DNA of 15,488 nt from a candidate division TA06 bacterium DG_78 (GTDB taxonomy: Bacteria; Hydrothermota; Tepidihabitantia; SM23-42): contig LJNI01000036.1 in assembly GCA_001303225.1 (NCBI GenBank), positions 1 through 15,488 of the forward strand, in the 5' to 3' direction. Below are positions 1 to 8,052 of the stretch, piece after piece. The notes beneath the pieces are model-generated. The model was not told the origin of the DNA, ran no database searches, and saw only the letters and a program-made list of their open reading frames with translations. Both the position numbers and the translations under genes were made by a program. Position 1 is the first letter of the stretch, and the number at the start of each line of letters is the position of its first letter.

Positions 1-614
1 TAGATGCTGGCAGCGTCACTATGCTCGGTGGCAATCCAAAATCGCTTCATGTGAAAGATATTTTAAAACACAAACCAATCCACTATGTTACGCCAGAAAA
101 CGATGACTGGAGGCAAATATTGCAAGAAGAGTACAATGATAAGATTTTTTTAATACACTTTGTTGACTTCTCTTCGCAGTCATTAAACAAAAGCCATCTT
201 GAGAAATTAATAAAGAATTTATTGCCTGATTTTAAATTGAAAAGGCTTGATGTTCAATTGGCAGCGCAATTACTTTCTGATATAGAGAATGAATACTTTT
301 TTGAAAATTTTCAATCAATAGAAGATTTTCTAAAGCGCGGTATTGGCTACTGCATTTTATACAATACAAAAATGGTAAGCGCAGCGACTTCAATGGCGAT
401 GTGTAAAGGTGCAATTGACATTGAGATTGAAACATCCGAAGGTTTTCAAGGAAAGGGTTTAGGAACAGTAGTTGGTGCCAAATTAGTATTATATTGTTTA
501 GAAAATAATATCGAACCCAAATGGCTTGCAGCTAATTCTGAATCGGAAAAACTTGCTTTAAAGCTTGGCTACACAAAAACAGGAACCTACGATACCTTTG
601 GCATCAAGAATTAG
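1..614 (+). CDS. GNAT family acetyltransferase, 5'-truncated by window edge
   Basis: The reading frame is open from base 3 to the TAG at 612-614. The first methionine in view (21) is preceded in frame by D-A-G-S-V-T with no ribosome binding site, so the true start is probably outside the window. The C-terminal half has GNAT features: a strand reading IDIEIETSE, then the acetyl-CoA pyrophosphate-binding turn FQGKGLGT, a helix (VVGAKLVLYCLENN), and the closing ANSESEKLALKLGYTKTGTY segment, in which a residue pair before a GY turn is typical of this fold. The arrangement resembles the GNAT_acetyltran group (PF12746-like), whose members have about 250 residues, so roughly the N-terminal quarter would be missing. 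It would transfer an acetyl group from acetyl-CoA to an unknown amine; the substrate cannot be read from the sequence. No partner gene is visible. Confidence 0.8.
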   Translation, partial: DAGSVTMLGGNPKSLHVKDILKHKPIHYVTPENDDWRQILQEEYNDKIFLIHFVDFSSQSLNKSHLEKLIKNLLPDFKLKRLDVQLAAQLLSDIENEYFFENFQSIEDFLKRGIGYCILYNTKMVSAATSMAMCKGAIDIEIETSEGFQGKGLGTVVGAKLVLYCLENNIEPKWLAANSESEKLALKLGYTKTGTYDTFGIKN

Positions 615-647
615 ACTTTACAAACGACCCGTCCTGTTTTGTAAAGT
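615..647 (+). terminator. AT-rich hairpin just after the GNAT stop codon
   Basis: ACTTTACAAA (615-624) is exactly complementary to TTTGTAAAGT (638-647), giving a 10-bp stem with a 13-base loop starting one base after the stop codon. There is no T-tract after it, so it is a weak candidate for an intrinsic terminator. It may instead be an mRNA 3'-end stabiliser or the edge of the degraded repeat region that follows. Confidence 0.35.
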
Positions 648-1013
648 AAGGTTATGGGGGTCAGGTCTTGATTTAAAGACATAACACTTGAATAAAATTT
701 AACAGATCCCGCCTGCTATACTTTGCTGACTTTCACCTATATTTTCTTTCGATATTTCAATATTTATTTTGTAAGACATTCTTCTGATCCCGGAGCGGAA
801 TAGAGCCTCGTTCGACCATTCGATAATTGTAGAATAATGGAATAATAATATTTGGAATTTTGGTTCTTAGAAATTGCCTGCCCTGTTAGATAAGGCATTC
901 TTAAGGGTGATACGCACCAAATCATCCTCACTACATTATAAATGTTTGAAAGAAAAGATTAAGTTCATATCTAATAGGGTGAAGAATTTGATGTTTGTAA
1001 TTTGGGATTTGTC
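648..1013. other. Non-coding region with degraded mobile-element-like sequence
   Basis: No convincing gene is visible here. Bases 655-680 contain TGGGGGTCAGGTCTTG, a motif I associate from memory with the surroundings of Y1/RAYT-type (REP-associated) transposases. It is framed by GTTATG (651-656) and CATAAC (680-685). Further on, CCCTGTTAGATA (881-892) pairs with TATCTAATAGGG (968-979) as an inverted repeat with 11 of 12 positions matching. The end of the region (998-1013) carries GTAATTTGGGATTTGT, which resembles the AT-rich sequence at 8939-8959. These look like remnants of dispersed repeats rather than functional elements. The transposase association is recall and was not checked. Confidence 0.4.
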
Positions 1014-1844
1014 TTAAATTCTTGGTCTAAAACCCCTACCTAAGACTTCAAAAACATCAGTGAGAATTACAAATGCCTCATTGTCAATGCCCTGTACCAA
1101 TGATTTAAAAATTTGTGTTTCTCTTTTTGTAATAACGCACATGATTACAGGCCTCTTCTCTTTTGTATATGCTGAATGGCCATCGAGTATCGTTACCCCG
1201 CGCTTCATTTTTTCATAAATTTCTTTTGTGATTCTCTCATTATCTTTACTGATCACAAACACTGCCCGTGCATAATCCATGCCTTCCAAAATAAGATCAA
1301 TGACTTTTGATGAGAGGAAAAGCGCCAGGTAACCCAAGAGTGCCAGTTCAATCGAATGAGTCGCAATTCCAGCAGCTGTTATCACTATAAAATCAACAGC
1401 CATAATCCACATACCGACTGACATGTTGGTGTAACGGTTAAGGATCTGGCCGACAATATCAGTTCCGCCAGTACTCGCACCACCTCGGAAGATGAGCCCT
1501 AATCCCAACCCAAGCAGAACGCCACCATAGAGTGCAGCCAGCACTTCATTATTAGTTGGTGTTGTTATGTGTATGGAATAGACAAAAAAATCGATCACGA
1601 GATAGGTGCAGATGATTGTCACCACTGATTTGATTCCAAAGGAAATCCCCAGGACCCGCATGGCAATGATGAATAATGGGATATTCAAGATGATCCCGAC
1701 GATTCCTACTGGAGAACTAAAGAGGAAGTGTAGAACCATGGCAATACCGGTGACGCCGCCCGGAACAATGCGATGAGGTATTAAAAAGAGGGCATAACTC
1801 AGCGCATAAATAATGCCACCGATGATGAGATATACGATTTTCAT
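1014..1844 (-). CDS. YitT family membrane protein (DUF161 + DUF2179)
   Basis: This 276-residue protein has the standard YitT layout and length. An N-terminal membrane domain (residues 1 to about 185) has several hydrophobic helices, an early PGGVTGIAMVLHF segment and the conserved GGASTGGTDIVGQIL motif. It is followed by a soluble C-terminal DUF2179 domain (about 190-276) with RAVFVISKDNERIT, a RGVTILDGHSAY segment and a CVITKRE strand, ending GRGFRPRI. Family members are inner-membrane proteins of unestablished transport or regulatory role; DUF2179 is thought to bind a small ligand, but I cannot name it. The ATG at 1842-1844 lies 18 bp after the stop of the coiled-coil gene with a short AGG as possible Shine-Dalgarno, so the two are very likely one operon. 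The protein looks intact. Confidence 0.92.
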   Translation of the reverse strand: MKIVYLIIGGIIYALSYALFLIPHRIVPGGVTGIAMVLHFLFSSPVGIVGIILNIPLFIIAMRVLGISFGIKSVVTIICTYLVIDFFVYSIHITTPTNNEVLAALYGGVLLGLGLGLIFRGGASTGGTDIVGQILNRYTNMSVGMWIMAVDFIVITAAGIATHSIELALLGYLALFLSSKVIDLILEGMDYARAVFVISKDNERITKEIYEKMKRGVTILDGHSAYTKEKRPVIMCVITKRETQIFKSLVQGIDNEAFVILTDVFEVLGRGFRPRI

Positions 1845-1862
1845 TACCTGTTCGAAATCTTT

Positions 1863-4010
1863 TTATGTATCTTTGTCATCTGGAGATTCTGTCTGTTTTT
1901 CTTTTAACTGTGCAAGAAGTGATTTTGTTTTTTCCACCTCTCTGTTTTTCTCAGCAAGTTCTCTATCGAGCGCATCCTTCTGCTTGTCCATCTGTCTCAA
2001 CAATGCCTTCATTTCATCGACCTTTGCTCTGATACTCACTGCCTCTTTCCTCTTCTTTTCGAGTCCCTCGAGTTCTTTTTTTATAGCTTCAATCCTATCC
2101 ACTGCTCGGTCGAGCACTTCTTTCGCCCTGCTCTTTCTTTCAATATCAGCACCTATCGAGACAAGTTCCTTTCGTCTATTTTCGAGTTTCGCAACCATAT
2201 CAGTCTCAAATAGTTTTGCTTTCTCAATTTTACCTTCTACTTCTGAATAGTGTATTTTTATGTCAGCAATTTTTTCCTCGAATTCTTTTTGCAGAACCAT
2301 CATTTTATTAATCTCATTTTTATACCCATCCCTCTTTTTGAGCAATTCTTGATTTTCTTTATTTAATTCAGCAACAGATTGCTCTTCTTTCTTCTCGAGC
2401 CCTTTGAGTTTTTCGTCCAGTTCTGTTATTCGCGTCTCACGTTCCTTTATTTTATCTTCAAGCAAAGATAATTCCTTCTTACGCGTATTGAGCAGCTGCT
2501 TGGTCATCTTGTCCTGCTCGAGCATTGATAGCAATTGCTCGTGGTCCTCTCTCATCCGGGGTAATGATGTTTCTATTTTTTTATATTCTGACCACTGTGC
2601 CTCACTCGCTTTTAATAGTTCGGTAATCTTTTCTAATTCACCGCTCTTCGCGCGATATTCTTTGTCAATCGACTCGTATTGTTTAACCTGTGGTTCTAAT
2701 TCGTCAATTTTCTTCTTCGCCAATTCAATTGACTCTCCTAACTCGGTTGCTTCTTTCTTACGCACGTCAAATTTCTGCTGTATCCTGTCGTACTCATGTT
2801 CAATGCTCTTCAATTCCTTCTCTTTCCTTTTCAATTGTGCAACCTTCGGTTCAAGGGCAGCGTGTTCGTCTTTCAATAGATTGACCTTCTTTGTCAATTC
2901 TTCCATTTCCTTCTTATTCTGGGCAACATCACTCTTCAAAGCCTTATCTCGGTCTTTCGCCTTCTTGTAATTCTCATCGAGTTCCCTGAGTGATGTCTCG
3001 AGTGTTTCATATTCGAGCTGGTATGATGAAATTTTCGAAACCAGTTCTGTTTCTTTTTCTTTCATTGCTTTCAATTTTTTTGCCACCTTATCGAATTCTT
3101 TATTTACCTTGGATAATTCTTCGCTTTCTTTACCTAGTTTATCTTTGTCTTGCATCAAATTTCCCAGCTCTTTTTTCAAATCTGCAATCGTGTTAGAATC
3201 TTCTTTCATCTCTAATTTTATTTGCGCAATTTGTGAAGAAATTTCAGCCTCCTCTTTTTTCAATGTTTCAACATTCTTATCTAACTCTGCTTTCTCTTTC
3301 TCTAATGAATCGACCTGCGTACTCAGCTTTTCACTGTTTTGCTCTTCCTTGATGCGTGTTTTCCGTGCCATTTCGAGTTCTTTGGTAATCGTGTTCTTCT
3401 CTTCCTTCATGATCTTTACGTCTTTTTCAGCACTCTCTACATCAGACAGCAAACTGCTCCACTTTTGTTCGAGACCTTGATATTCATTTTTCAACTCCTC
3501 ATTCTTAACCTTAACATCGTTGTACGTCTTTTCATGTGAGGTGCATTCTTTCTCCAATTTGAATAACTCTTTTTCCAAAGTCGTCACTCGTTTTGAAATC
3601 TCTGTTCGGCTGGCTTTTATCACATTAACTTCGCTACTCAGTTTTTCTCTTTCAGTAATCAATGTATCGTGCTCCTCTTGTAATTTCTTAATATTTTTCT
3701 CCAACTTATCTCTCTCTGCATAAAGATGGGTAGCTTTTTTCTTTGTCTGCTTAAGCTCCTTTAATTCTTTCTGTCTGTTCTTCACAGATTCCATCAATAT
3801 CTTATCTTGTTTTTCCAGCTTCTTCATCGTTTTCCTGAGGTCTTCAACTTCATTCGAAACTTCCATCTGTGCTGTGTATGTCTCTGCTAATTTTTCTTCC
3901 AGTTTCTGTAATTCATCACTTTTTTTCGCAAGTGTTTTTTCAACGTCTTCCAATTTGGCTAATTTTTCCTGGAGTTCTACGAGTATATCAACTTCTTCTT
4001 TTTTAGACAT
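1863..4010 (-). CDS. Large cytoplasmic coiled-coil protein, function unknown
   Basis: This 715-residue protein consists almost entirely of charged heptad-like helix, rich in K, E, L, Q and D, from about residue 5 to 700, and ends in a short acidic tail (SPDDKDT). There is no signal peptide, membrane segment, Walker motif or hinge-like globular insert, so it is not an SMC, Rad50 or MukB ATPase, although searches would hit SMC rods. Only one cysteine is visible, in ECTSHEK. The start ATG at 4008-4010 is preceded by GAGGGATAG at a normal spacing. It is the first protein gene after the tRNA-Met and is followed 18 bp later by the yitT-like gene. Possible roles are a scaffold, a cytoskeletal filament or a chromosome- or envelope-associated rod. 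None is demonstrated by the sequence. Confidence 0.88.
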   Translation of the reverse strand: MSKKEEVDILVELQEKLAKLEDVEKTLAKKSDELQKLEEKLAETYTAQMEVSNEVEDLRKTMKKLEKQDKILMESVKNRQKELKELKQTKKKATHLYAERDKLEKNIKKLQEEHDTLITEREKLSSEVNVIKASRTEISKRVTTLEKELFKLEKECTSHEKTYNDVKVKNEELKNEYQGLEQKWSSLLSDVESAEKDVKIMKEEKNTITKELEMARKTRIKEEQNSEKLSTQVDSLEKEKAELDKNVETLKKEEAEISSQIAQIKLEMKEDSNTIADLKKELGNLMQDKDKLGKESEELSKVNKEFDKVAKKLKAMKEKETELVSKISSYQLEYETLETSLRELDENYKKAKDRDKALKSDVAQNKKEMEELTKKVNLLKDEHAALEPKVAQLKRKEKELKSIEHEYDRIQQKFDVRKKEATELGESIELAKKKIDELEPQVKQYESIDKEYRAKSGELEKITELLKASEAQWSEYKKIETSLPRMREDHEQLLSMLEQDKMTKQLLNTRKKELSLLEDKIKERETRITELDEKLKGLEKKEEQSVAELNKENQELLKKRDGYKNEINKMMVLQKEFEEKIADIKIHYSEVEGKIEKAKLFETDMVAKLENRRKELVSIGADIERKSRAKEVLDRAVDRIEAIKKELEGLEKKRKEAVSIRAKVDEMKALLRQMDKQKDALDRELAEKNREVEKTKSLLAQLKEKQTESPDDKDT

Positions 4011-4159
4011 ATCTATCCCTCAGATAACTCTGTTATATGAACAACATCGCCGCCTATTCTCTGACTGAAAGACAACAAAAATACATTTGGATCGTAATCC
4101 TATTCTTGTTGTTACGTTGAGGTCTGAATAGTTAGTATTTATAATATGCATCATGGTTA

Positions 4160-4232
4160 TAGCGGCGAAGGGATTCGAACCCCTGACACAGAGATTATGA
4201 TTCTCCTGCTCTGCCAACTGAGCTACGCCGCC
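4160..4232 (-). tRNA. tRNA-Met (CAU), elongator type
   Basis: On the minus strand the 73 bases fold as a full cloverleaf: acceptor stem GGCGGCG/CGCCGCT, D arm GCTC-AGTTGGCA-GAGC, anticodon stem GGAGA/TCTCT with loop ATCATAA (anticodon CAT at 4199-4197), a five-base variable region, T arm AGGGG-TTCGAAT-CCCTT, and discriminator A. The 3' CCA is not encoded. The anticodon stem lacks the three consecutive G:C pairs of initiator tRNA and the first acceptor position is a G:U pair rather than a C:A mismatch, so it is not the initiator. The acceptor sequence closely resembles the elongator Met tRNA of Firmicutes. A tRNA-Ile2 read through lysidine modification is the main alternative and is less likely from the acceptor stem. 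Confidence 0.95.
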
Positions 4233-4241
4233 ATGCAGTAA

Positions 4242-4269
4242 AGTATACCCGAATTCGTTATATTGTCAA
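4242..4269 (-). promoter_or_regulatory. Promoter of the tRNA-Met gene
   Basis: Read on the minus strand, TTGACA (4269-4264) is followed after 16 bp by TATACT (4247-4242), ending nine bases before the mature tRNA 5' end at 4232. This is a near-consensus sigma70-type promoter. Transcription could continue into the coiled-coil gene, because no clear intrinsic terminator is visible between 4011 and 4159. Confidence 0.75.
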
Positions 4270-4337
4270 TGAGATTTCTGGTGAAAAGTACAAATTGTGA
4301 GAGTGAAGCTATATTTTCTCATCCCACCAATTACACC

Positions 4338-4376
4338 TTGACATTCATGTGATTAGGACTATTATTGAGGAAGGGG
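4338..4376 (+). promoter_or_regulatory. Promoter and ribosome binding site of the GWxTD-like operon
   Basis: TTGACA (4338-4343), a 16-bp spacer and TATTAT (4360-4365) form a near-consensus promoter. A strong Shine-Dalgarno sequence GAGGAAGGGG (4367-4376) lies five bases before the ATG at 4382. The in-frame upstream ATG at 4349 falls inside the -35/-10 spacer, so it would not be in the transcript. This decides the start of the following gene. Confidence 0.7.
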
Positions 4377-4381
4377 TGTTT

Positions 4382-5635
4382 ATGGCACTCTTACTGTGTG
4401 TACTTTCTTTCCTCCAGGTGTCTGTTGACTGTTATCGCTTTGACGGTGGGTATGTTGAAGTCTGGTATCAAATTCCTATCCATCAAGTTTACGTTTCGCA
4501 GCACGATGAGTCTCAAGACACGATCTTTATACAATACTCTTATCGATTCACGATTTATGAGGAGCGCCGTCAAGACTCCTCTTCAACAACTGGCGTAAAA
4601 GGTGCACATATATCTCCAATGCAACAAGAAGGACACCTCATTGATTATATACCCATTACGCTCTACCCAGGAATCTTTCACTATTTTCTCGAAATTAAAT
4701 TAGACAGCGGTACATTATTATCAAAAGGCACCATTGAGATACCATCTGATACGCTCATCTTTAACTGTAGTGATATTTTGTTGGGTAAGAGGAGCAGTGA
4801 GGCACTGGGATTTCATAATGTACCATTAATCCCATTAGTTTCTTCAGAATTTTTAAACTATGACACACTCTTTTCTTATCTCGAAATTTATGGCTTGGTT
4901 CCTGACAGTCTTTACTATACAATTCACTATCTCATTATCGATAGCGCAAATATTACGTTCATCGACAAAAAAGAAAGTCGGTTGAAGTATGCGTATAGCC
5001 AGATTGACACCTTCACCACGTTTTGTAACGATTACATCGATGGTTTGTATACGCTTACCGTTACTGTAAACGATCCAGCCTTGAATACATCTCTCTCTCG
5101 TAGTAAGCCATTTAGCATACGTTCAGTATTGAATAATATCGCTGAAATGAAATTTTACTATGATATTCGGTACACTGTAGATCCCGCTGAATTCAAAAAG
5201 TTCAGCATGCTCACGAAGCATCAGAAAGACATATATCTCAAGCAATTCTGGAAAGACCATGATTATTCACAATATGAGAAACGTATCAATGACGCCGATG
5301 CAGGCTTCTCAACACGTGCATTCCTGGGTAGAAACACCGACAGAGGATTGTTCTATATAAAAAATGGACCTCCAGATGAAATCGAGGTAATACCCATGGC
5401 AGGGTGGGCACGACCATTTGAAGTATGGCATTACTATAGAAATGGCTATGATGTATTATTTTGTGATATCAAAGATGATGGTAATCCACGGTTCATTAAA
5501 ATTTTCAGGGCTGGTGAACTTATTGAGATTATAGAACACGAGTACTTTCAAGGAGATGAAGATAAAGAAGAGTGGATTTTTGATGTCGGGCCTGGAACGT
5601 ATGACCACATAAGAAAAGAGGGAGCCGAATATTGA
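4382..5635 (+). CDS. Exported GWxTD-like domain protein, domain at C-terminus
   Basis: From the chosen start (ATG 4382) the protein has 417 residues. It begins with a hydrophobic stretch MALLLCVLSFLQVSV followed by DCYRFDGGYVEVWYQIP, an opening I associate with GWxTD proteins of uncultured bacteria. Residues from about 20 to 270 look beta-rich. From about 275 a GWxTD-like domain follows: a helix with YLKQFWKDHD, then GRNTDRGLFYIKNGPPDEIE and FEVWHYYRNGYDVLF. The signature is degenerate: G316-R-N-T-D320, with arginine where tryptophan is expected. The family is thought to be exported and linked to the envelope or to gliding-type secretion in some phyla, but no biochemical role is established. 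The signal lacks basic residues at its N-terminus and a good lipobox, so the export type is uncertain. It forms an operon with the next gene, 12 bp downstream. Confidence 0.8.
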   Translation: MALLLCVLSFLQVSVDCYRFDGGYVEVWYQIPIHQVYVSQHDESQDTIFIQYSYRFTIYEERRQDSSSTTGVKGAHISPMQQEGHLIDYIPITLYPGIFHYFLEIKLDSGTLLSKGTIEIPSDTLIFNCSDILLGKRSSEALGFHNVPLIPLVSSEFLNYDTLFSYLEIYGLVPDSLYYTIHYLIIDSANITFIDKKESRLKYAYSQIDTFTTFCNDYIDGLYTLTVTVNDPALNTSLSRSKPFSIRSVLNNIAEMKFYYDIRYTVDPAEFKKFSMLTKHQKDIYLKQFWKDHDYSQYEKRINDADAGFSTRAFLGRNTDRGLFYIKNGPPDEIEVIPMAGWARPFEVWHYYRNGYDVLFCDIKDDGNPRFIKIFRAGELIEIIEHEYFQGDEDKEEWIFDVGPGTYDHIRKEGAEY

Positions 5636-5647
5636 AAAAGGAGTAAA

Positions 5648-6949
5648 ATGATCGAAAAAAGATATACACAGGTTTTTGTTCTCATAACTTTATTTTGTTC
5701 ATTCTGTAGTGTAAACATCCTTGCTTCACGTTATTACCGCCTGCTTGAACAGGAACGCAAGCTATTCCTTGGCTTAAGAACGCTCGATTCATTAGCTGCT
5801 ATCGAGTATCTCAATTTGGAATCGGCGACAGAGCGGTCTCATTTCTATGAACAGTTCTGGCGTGGCAAAAATGAAGAAGAGCGACTCCAATTCGAGGAGA
5901 GGACTGAATACGCCTTTAGACAATTTGGCAAAGTCGCACCGCTGAGCGATGATAGAATTCCAATGTATGTAACGTATGGACCACCTTCAAAAAGAGACGT
6001 CATTACACCACAGAAAAAAATCGGCATTAAAGTGACCGAGGTTGTCAAACCTGCCGAGATATGGACATATAAAGCGCAGGGACTTATTTTTGATTTTGTG
6101 CGAATAGCGTATGCCTATAAAAACATCGCTCAATCGACATTTGGTCAGAATGTCCGCATTCCGCACCTCAAGGAAATTACACGAGATTCCATAATTGATA
6201 TAGAACCTTCAGCGACACTCGATTTTTCAGCTACAATTGGCCGATTTCGGCAAAAGAAAAATCTCACTCGCTTGGAAATTTACTTGTCGCTCGACATTAG
6301 TGATACAGCTGAATTGTACATTATAAGAGATATAAAAATATATAATGAAAATGATAGTCTCGTTATTGGAAAGAAAAATTTTTTAATACCCCATGAGGGT
6401 CTAAATGGAATATTTTATGATGAAGCCAATTTCTGGCTCGCACCTGAAGAGTACCGTCTTGAAATTGAACTCACGGACACAAAAAATCAAAGGGCAGGTA
6501 AGCAGGTTATATGGGTCAATCTCATTGACTATCTGAATGATGCAAAAGAAATAAGCGACATCATTCCTGCGATACTCATCGATGAAGGTGTTTCCCACGA
6601 AAAATTCAATAAACCGGTTGGCAGGGTGATTCCTCTTACACAACCCAGGGTACCAGTCTACACGCCTTTCTATTTTTACACAGAAGCCTACAATTTAGAA
6701 ACCAAAGGTGGTATGCACCAGGTGAGGACGACGTACGAAGTATACAATAAAGCAGTAATGAAGAAGGAAATCGTTGATGTTTTGATAAAGGACTGGCTCG
6801 AACCGGGTAATATTGCCTATCTCGCGGCAGAATATCATCCTATGGACCTTCCTCCCGGGTATTACATTATGGTCGTAAGGGTCAAAGATTTAGTGAGTGG
6901 TAAGGAGCGGAGTGCGGTTACTGAATTTGAATTAACAGCACGAGACTAA
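5648..6949 (+). CDS. Exported GWxTD-like domain protein, domain at N-terminus
   Basis: This 433-residue protein starts with a signal peptide (MIEKRYTQ, then a hydrophobic core VFVLITLFCSFC, likely cleavage near ILA-S at about residue 27). The GWxTD-like domain comes directly after it: HFYEQFWRGKNEEERLQFEER (about 65-85), PLSDDRIPMYVTYGPP (98-113) and AEIWTY (136-141). The five signature positions read PLSDD, so both G and W are gone and only the final D survives, while the GPP turn and the E-x-W-x-Y strand are kept. The remaining roughly 280 residues look like beta-sandwich repeats. The start has a clear AAAGGAG six bases upstream. With the previous gene it forms a tight tandem pair that is probably secreted together. 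It converges on chrA, with only 13 bp between the two stop codons. Confidence 0.78.
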   Translation: MIEKRYTQVFVLITLFCSFCSVNILASRYYRLLEQERKLFLGLRTLDSLAAIEYLNLESATERSHFYEQFWRGKNEEERLQFEERTEYAFRQFGKVAPLSDDRIPMYVTYGPPSKRDVITPQKKIGIKVTEVVKPAEIWTYKAQGLIFDFVRIAYAYKNIAQSTFGQNVRIPHLKEITRDSIIDIEPSATLDFSATIGRFRQKKNLTRLEIYLSLDISDTAELYIIRDIKIYNENDSLVIGKKNFLIPHEGLNGIFYDEANFWLAPEEYRLEIELTDTKNQRAGKQVIWVNLIDYLNDAKEISDIIPAILIDEGVSHEKFNKPVGRVIPLTQPRVPVYTPFYFYTEAYNLETKGGMHQVRTTYEVYNKAVMKKEIVDVLIKDWLEPGNIAYLAAEYHPMDLPPGYYIMVVRVKDLVSGKERSAVTEFELTARD

Positions 6950-6962
6950 ACCATTTCTGAAA

Positions 6963-8051
6963 TCATCCGACGACCAGACCAAAAACTGCTCCCGCTATAA
7001 TGAGGAAGATTGGTTCGATCCGTAAAAAAACTAGAACGAGAAGCACACCGAGGCCAAAAATTCCATAACTAATATCTATCCAATTCATGGTAATGAAAAC
7101 GATCCCCGTAGACAATAAAATCGCGACAACCGCTGATTTCACACCATCAAAAAAGGAAACAACATATCTATTACTACGTATTTTTCGATAAATCTTTATG
7201 AGTACCATGAGCATTAAAAAAGAAGGTAAGAAAATGCCGATGGTTGCGATGATTGCGCCAGGGATACCCATTACCTTGAAACCGACAAAAGTCGCTGTTA
7301 TAGCAACAGGGCCAGGAGTCATCTGACCAAGTGCAACACCATCGAGAAATTCTTTCGGCGTCAACCATGGTCTCACATTACAGACTTCATTTTTAATAAA
7401 TGGAATCGCTCCATACCCGCCGCCAAATATTATTGCTCCGATTTTGATGAATATGCCTGCCAGATCTATCGCCTTCTTGCCATCAAAGGCAAATAGAGGA
7501 ACAGCACAGAGCACACCAGCAGCCGTCTTTATGTGGTCGAGGGTAATTTTAAGCCCTCCACAGATGAGGACAGTAAGAATGGGATCGATTCTAATGAGAA
7601 AGAGTGCCAGGGCAAAAATGAAGATGATCACTCCTTTAATATCTTTAATCAAGACTTTAGCCATATCATATGACGCCCACAATAAAATTGAGGTCATACT
7701 CACTCCGATACCTTTAAAGAGCTGTTCTACACCAGGCAATGATTGATAGGTGAGGTAAAACCATGAGAGGATTATCATTAACACAAAAGAGGGTAGCAAC
7801 AGTGCGCCAGCAGCCACAATTGAACCCCTCAGGCCAAAGAGATGATAACCAATGTATTCAGAATAATTGGGAATAAAAGGACCTGGTAACATTTGTCCTA
7901 TGGCAACTGCCGTACAGAGTTCATCATCTGTTATATATTTCTTTTTCGTGACGCACTCATTTCGGAGAAGTGCAAGCATACCAACCCCTCCACCAAAGCC
8001 AAAGAGTCCAATTTTAAAAAATGACTTTGCGAGCTCTTTTAAATTTCTCAT
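6963..8051 (-). CDS. chrA: ChrA-family oxyanion (chromate) transporter, two-domain form
   Basis: This 362-residue membrane protein has the duplicated CHR architecture. The first half carries GLFGFGGGVGML (FGFGGG at 17-22) and GQMLPGP (52-58); the second repeats FGGGYGAIPF (FGGG 209-212) and GQMTPGP (242-248). Each half has about five or six membrane segments, matching the usual long-chain ChrA. Characterised members export chromate with sulfate-like recognition. Many homologues have no proven substrate, so chromate should be taken as the family label only. The start ATG (8051-8049) lies one base after the larE stop (TGA-G-ATG), so translation is almost certainly coupled. The co-expression with a sulfur-handling enzyme makes another oxyanion conceivable. 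Confidence 0.9.
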   Translation of the reverse strand: MRNLKELAKSFFKIGLFGFGGGVGMLALLRNECVTKKKYITDDELCTAVAIGQMLPGPFIPNYSEYIGYHLFGLRGSIVAAGALLLPSFVLMIILSWFYLTYQSLPGVEQLFKGIGVSMTSILLWASYDMAKVLIKDIKGVIIFIFALALFLIRIDPILTVLICGGLKITLDHIKTAAGVLCAVPLFAFDGKKAIDLAGIFIKIGAIIFGGGYGAIPFIKNEVCNVRPWLTPKEFLDGVALGQMTPGPVAITATFVGFKVMGIPGAIIATIGIFLPSFLMLMVLIKIYRKIRSNRYVVSFFDGVKSAVVAILLSTGIVFITMNWIDISYGIFGLGVLLVLVFLRIEPIFLIIAGAVFGLVVG

Positions 8052-8052
8052 C

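Noticed and set aside
1813..4068. Long plus-strand reading frames rich in serine and phenylalanine opposite the coiled-coil gene.
   Set aside because: They are antisense reflections of Lys/Glu/Leu codons in the coiled-coil gene, several overlap one another, and none has a domain or a ribosome binding site.
4020..4217. A 65-codon minus-strand reading frame across the tRNA.
   Set aside because: It is mostly the tRNA-Met gene itself, which has a complete cloverleaf and its own promoter.
4160..4232. Initiator tRNA or tRNA-Ile2 identity for the CAU tRNA.
   Set aside because: No three G:C pairs in the anticodon stem and no C1:A72 mismatch rule out the initiator; the acceptor stem resembles elongator Met more than Ile2, though modification cannot be seen.
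4349..4381. Earlier ATG for the first GWxTD-like protein.
   Set aside because: It lies between the -35 and -10 boxes of the promoter and would place charged residues before the signal; the ATG at 4382 has a strong ribosome binding site.
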